Positions 59,601-64,000 of a stretch of DNA of 64,000 nucleotides are shown here, in pieces. This DNA is from Petrosia ficiformis. Lineage: Eukaryota > Porifera > Demospongiae > Haplosclerida > Petrosiidae. The stretch's first letter is position 1. Every line of letters starts with the position of its first letter. Below the pieces are notes generated by a model. That model was given only the letters and a program-made list of their open reading frames with translations. It was not told the origin of the DNA and made no database searches. Location of the stretch: NCBI GenBank assembly GCA_947044365.1, contig OX345649.1:417001-481000 (forward strand), written 5' to 3'. The position numbers and the translations under genes were made by a program.

Positions 59601-62506
59601 CAGCAGGGTTCTTGAAAGAAAAAAAGTAGAGTAGGCAAATAAGATTGTTAATTATTGATAGTGGGTGTGGTCAATTTCCTAACGTGATCTTGTTTACTGA
59701 CATTGATGAATGCTTCCTAGAAGGCCAAGGGAATTAGAAATAGGCCGCTGAACTCTGTCATTTGGTGACTATTCTTCGTTATTGCTCAATAAAAGTTAAG
59801 ATTAATTAAGGGACCAAACAGTATAAAAGATAGACAATAAAGAGGCATTTTGAACTAATAGGGGCAGCTTGGAGTGAACCCTGTTAGCCGGTAATAGTAG
59901 TATTGTAATTACTACATATTCTGCTATTTTTTTCATTTTGATCTAATGATGTTCGCTCATACATGCTAACACTTGTATGATTTTGTTTTTAACAACTGCT
60001 GAGGTTGTTGGAATGTGGATACCAAAACACTTATTAAATCTACACGCCCACTCGTATAATACCACTTTCAGGTTTGTTTATAAGCACATCTAAATTACTT
60101 TTTTTGAACAACTTGTTATTGTTTGGTTCCATTAATCCTTTTATTAAACCAGTCAAACTTTTTAGACCATTTCCTGACTTGAAGTCATGAAAAAGACAGA
60201 CAAACTAGAACTATATCTATATTAAACATCCTTTTCATCATCCTGTGTTTCTGTCTGTCTATTTATTTTATGTACGTATGAAGTAACCAGGATATGTTAT
60301 CAGAATATGTTACAACATGCCCACACATTTGTATAGTTGTGTGATATACGCTTATGTTTTTTATTTACACTTTTTTTTCACTAACCATACCTGCCATAAA
60401 TATCATAAAGCCTTCAAAAATCTGGAGAGGGGAAATTCAAGCTGCCCCTCCCATTCCATATAAAACCATAGTAGACAAGGACACCCCTCTAATCAGGACA
60501 CATATTAGGCAAGGACACCCCTTTAATCAGGACACATACTAGGACCCAAGAGTGTCCAGAATTGAGGGTTTTCACAGTAGATAAATATTCATACCACTGT
60601 TCCTCCCATTGTCTATTGTCTCTTATTCCATAGGGTTCAACTTCATTGTCTAAACAAATCATATTCTTGGATTCACTAGTTGAAATAATTCATTATAATA
60701 TTTCCTGTGGTGGTTCCACTGATGTACCCAGGTGTGTACAGTTATAGTAAGGGGATTATAAATCTTATGTCAGTTCCAGACTAATTGATATAATCCAACA
60801 CTATTATTTAATGAAATGAGAAATACAGCTGTAAGGATCTATTGGCTGTGGGAGTCCATCAATAGGATGTGGTTGATACCTCATTTGCAAATGGTTAAGT
60901 TCAGTACTTACCCCATAGTGCAGGAAGCCTAGTAATCTATTTGAAAGGAATAAGTGTTCTTCCTGGATACCAAAATTTAAAATGGCTTCATGAGTGAATG
61001 ACTGCACAGAACAGGAAAAAGTATTTACTAATAATATTGTATGGCATTCATTCACTAATGTGTTAATCAATTTGTGTTGAATATGATATTATATTAGTTA
61101 TAATTAGGACATTATGCATGTATATACTTAATAACATGTTATAAATCATTAACAATGACTGACTATATACCAAAATGTTAAGTATCAAGATATTTCGCAA
61201 TCTGCATAGTCATGTGACTACAAGAAAAATTATATCCATAAATACTATCCATTCTTAATAAAACAATGGAAACAAGAAAAATAAAAACTATTTCAATAAG
61301 AATGATAGTGGATGTGAGGATGCCAAAACCCAAAAAGTATGCAAACAAGATTGTCTTGGGTAACACAGGAGGTTATAATGGAAGTCAAGTGTCAATATAT
61401 TACCACTTCTGTATAACCCTACATATAAGTATCTATGTTGCTAAAAAGCAAAACACACAGTAGGTATACTTATGTAGGGTTATATGAAGCGGTTAGTATA
61501 ATTTTGTTGACACTTGACTTGATTGTACCTCCTGTGTTAGCTATGCCAATCTTGCTTGCATGCCTTTTGGTTTTCACATCCCAACATCTATTGTTTTTAT
61601 TGAAATTGTATTTAATTATACGTGAAGAGTATATTAACAAACGTGTGTAATGTATATTATAAGTAGTATAATATACAGTATGACATTGTGTAACTACAAA
61701 TGTATATGTATGTATAATTATATGCACTACTTTATACATACGTAGGCTTTCCCACTTTCCACACCTTTGCTATTTTGTGTACATCATAATTACATTGCAT
61801 TCTTAGTGTGTAGTGTATTGTTTCCTTGGTAACGAAGGTGCTGCAACAGGTGGATGCACAACACATCTTTGAAGTTAATTTTTATTATGCAATAGATTAT
61901 TCCTTCATTTAGTTAATTATTATTGTTTCAAATTCTAAATCTTGAGTGGTAGCTAAAGTCTGTTCACATTCATGATGTTCTCAATATTATGATGTGATGA
62001 CTTTATATGTAATATAGTGTATAGTTTAATGTCATAAGGTTAATACATGATTATACTGTAACTTAATAATGAAGCAACGGATTGAAATTTGACATACACA
62101 AAAAAAAGAATGGGAAGGATAATTATATGAAAATGGCATGGGTAAAAAGATTGTTAGTCATTCCAAACTAAAGTTACGAACATGTTTCTGAGGTCATGGT
62201 GAATGTGAATGACCTTTATAACTTCACTTTAATTTCTTCAAGTAAAAATGACATAGATTATGTAACACATCTGAGCGCTACATGGAGTATCAAACAGGAG
62301 AGCTATATGCTGAAGGAATGATATCATCAGAATTACAATCCACTCCATGTATATAGAGGAAATATATTGTAACTGTTTGATCAGATTGCTCTTAGGTGGG
62401 TGGAATATTCATCTCTTAGATGATAATCATCCTTGGGTTAACATGATTGTTTAAAAAACACTTTTATTCCAGCACCACTGCAGTGGGTGTTAATATATTA
62501 TTAAAG
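56679..62506 (+). CDS. HAUS7: HAUS7-like augmin subunit, 3' part unresolved or off the window
   Basis: Subunit of the augmin complex that nucleates microtubules on spindle fibres. Exons seen: 56679..56890 (FQCPYLEGLEDSVIHELLLT, PGEARTRLLVWLLEK), 56949..57010 (FDPKVQQVLTTHK), 58231..58292 (LTQILSIMGLCSPHDYELVK) and 60634..60731 (KQIIFLDSLVEIIH). A short in-phase exon at 62473..62506 (TTAVGVNILLK) is likely. The order FLEGL, SPxE, LCxPxDxELLKG, KQLHFMD matches HAUS7. Introns are long compared with the rest of the window (1.2, 2.3 and 1.7 kb). No later exon was recognised before 64000, so the gene probably continues to the right. Its promoter carries an NRF1 palindrome. Confidence 0.78.
58293..60633. 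other. Long HAUS7 intron
   Basis: 2.3 kb with no convincing exon. It holds a TG-rich stretch near 58815..58900 and a pogo-like relic (60458..60583, ACACCCCTCTAATCAGGACA twice). Otherwise unique AT-rich sequence. Confidence 0.6.
61255..61640. mobile_element. Fold-back element with about 150-170 bp arms
   Basis: In the HAUS7 intron 60732..62472. The left arm (TGGATGTGAGGATGCCAAAA, GTAACACAGGAGGT, GTCAAGTGTCAA, TAACCCTACATA) is mirrored on the right by ACACTTGAC, ACCTCCTGTGTTAGC, CAACATCTATTG and TATGTAGGGTTATA. Arms are clearly diverged. No recognisable transposase. Confidence 0.75.
61958..62216 (+). mobile_element. MITE family A, longest copy
   Basis: About 259 bp, from GTCTGTTCACATTCATGATG to GGTGAATGTGAATGACCTTT. 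Ends carry inverted GTGAATGTGAA-type words. Used as reference for the copies at 13491, 16582 and 51145. Confidence 0.8.
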
Positions 62507-63999
62507 GTATGTGGTCAACGTGACACTTGTTTTTGTTATATATAATTATGTATTTTATAATGTTTTGATGATATTCCAATAACTGCATTTGATGTGGTGT
62601 TTAATACATCTCTTTACTATCCTAATTGATGTGGTTTTGTCATTGGTATACTTTTGATGTCATCTTTAATGGGTTGTAAACTTGTAATACAATCACTTAT
62701 ATTGGATTGAAGTGGTTTATCAATACTAGTTAGTAATGAGCTAATGCAAACAATAATATTCCAGGCAAGACCCTAACTTAGTATGCTAATAATATACTAA
62801 TTAATAGTATACAGTACCTCACTCAATATACTAATAATATACTGATAACTAGGTGAACATTGAAAGAGAGTGTGAGCAGTTATAAAATTTATAATTAATA
62901 TTTTAAAATAATATTGTTTATTATGATGCAGGTGCGACAAATCATGAAATTATTGATGTTAAATTTATAATTCTAGTTTTGTATCATTACACTCCAAGGT
63001 CTCCAACGCTCTTTGCCTGCTCAATCTCTCTCTCAGCTTCCAGTATAGTTTCTCGATGCTTCAGGGATACTGCACTTCGCCTGCTTGATCTTTTTTTGTC
63101 AGCTCTCAATTCTCAGTCTTGCCAGGTATTGTTCTGGAGTCTATCTTATCCTCCTAACCACAGCTCTGATGTCTTATTTCATGTTGTCTTGTAGCTGTCC
63201 TTCACATTGTGTCTCGAAATTATGTACATTTTTTTCTCGATTTATTTATTATTGATAATTATCTGGTACTGTATACAGACAAAGGCACATGCATGACTCA
63301 TTAGGTTAGGCTCGTTAACACTCGCAATTATACTAATTAATTAGATAATTGACTGCTTGCTAAATAGTATATACCAACTATATATATATATATATAATTA
63401 TATAGCCAGTTATACCTCAATCATGATATACCGAACAGTTGGCAAACACTTAAAACGATTAATTTAATTACGTTAAATAGAGCATGCTCATGATCAGTGA
63501 TGTAACGCCTCATGACTCATATGGTCAAGTGATGCAATACCTCATAACTCATATGGTTGGGTGATGTAATACCAAGTGAACACATGTTCTTGATTCAATT
63601 ATCTTTTTCTATGATTTAAGCCCATCATAGAACCTAATTGCTTTGTAAAGATACTTGTTCACATATCAGATGTGAGCTTTATGTGTTTGGATAATCCAAG
63701 AAACCTTTCTTTGACATGTATCCATGGTGATGACAAACACATGTATCCATGATGATAGAATGTTAATTAAGAGTTCTACTTTTGAACAAGAACCATCTCA
63801 TACAGTATAAGTACAGTTACAATTTGTACATGTATGTCATCACCATGATTAGGTGTTACAAATATGTGTACATGTACTCCAGGTGACTACAAATAACAAC
63901 TATGATGACAAGAATGTGTGAATTATTAGTTAATTTTTGAACAAGAACCATCTCATAAGTGTTTCAATGTAATTACATACTTCTCTGCAGACTAAATCA
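62507..63999. other. Right-end region, mostly non-coding
   Basis: No confident gene. A possible - strand last exon lies at about 62992..63115. Two 38-bp direct repeats (TCATATGGTCAAGTGATG-type) lie at about 63490..63570, and TTTGAACAAGAACCATCTCA occurs at 63782 and again at 63937. Confidence 0.5.
62992..63115 (-). CDS. Possible last exon of an unidentified gene
   Basis: On the - strand an open stretch encodes KKRSSRRSAVSLKHRETIL, EAEREIEQAKSVGDLGV, then TAA. Composition is coding-like (charged, helical, better GC than its surroundings). But the 5' side meets a stop and the available AG acceptors lack a pyrimidine tract, so this may be a pseudoexon. No family recognised. Confidence 0.25.
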
Positions 64000-64000
64000 A

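Noticed and set aside
1..64000. CRISPR array, bacterial operon or prophage
   Set aside because: Spliced animal-type genes throughout. The direct repeats here are contiguous minisatellites without unique spacers.

Overview
This is a nuclear eukaryotic window: AT-rich, gene-dense, with many short GT-AG introns, animal-type gene families and abundant simple repeats. A TGF-beta superfamily ligand (55456..56566) points to Metazoa. The very short intergenic distances and compact exon structure fit a non-bilaterian animal, most likely a demosponge of the Amphimedon type. That placement is inference; no search was run. Exon limits come from splice motifs plus protein similarity judged by eye, so treat inner boundaries as accurate to a few bases.

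Layout, left to right (- or + strand): HFM1/MER3 meiotic helicase (-, runs off the left edge); IFT20 (+); a globin (-); a TNFAIP1/KCTD10/KCTD13-type BTB protein (-); TBL2 (-); AIP (+); SPT20 homolog (-) with a tRNA-Lys(CTT) in an intron; SPPL3 (+); a WDR87/WDR97-like WD40 protein (-); MORN3 (+); a Qa-SNARE syntaxin (+); a short ZNHIT3-like protein without its HIT zinc finger (-); Pescadillo PES1 (-); RPA1 (+); site-2 protease MBTPS2 (-); a small CXorf65/C22orf15-family protein (+); a TGF-beta ligand (-); a HAUS7-like gene (+) running to the right end.

The main architectural signal is alternating head-to-head and tail-to-tail gene pairs. Seven divergent pairs have start codons separated by only about 73 to 200 bp, so they almost certainly share promoters. 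Several of these spacers carry motifs that suit the genes: an exact RFX X-box 12 bp upstream of IFT20, a near X-box between the WD40 gene and MORN3, two CACGTG E-boxes plus an E2F-like site between PES1 and RPA1, and a perfect NRF1 palindrome before HAUS7. CACGTG occurs in four of the seven spacers. Ciliary genes (IFT20, MORN3, probably the WD40 gene) share the X-box feature.

Introns hold most of the repetitive DNA: minisatellites (the largest about 1.25 kb in HFM1), microsatellites, at least three dispersed MITE-like families, two long fold-back elements, a pogo-like MITE and a tRNA-derived SINE. I see no virus, CRISPR array or bacterial operon. No single undescribed biological system is evident; the best leads are the promoter architecture, the HIT-less ZNHIT3-like gene and the tandem array built from the AIP polyadenylation region.
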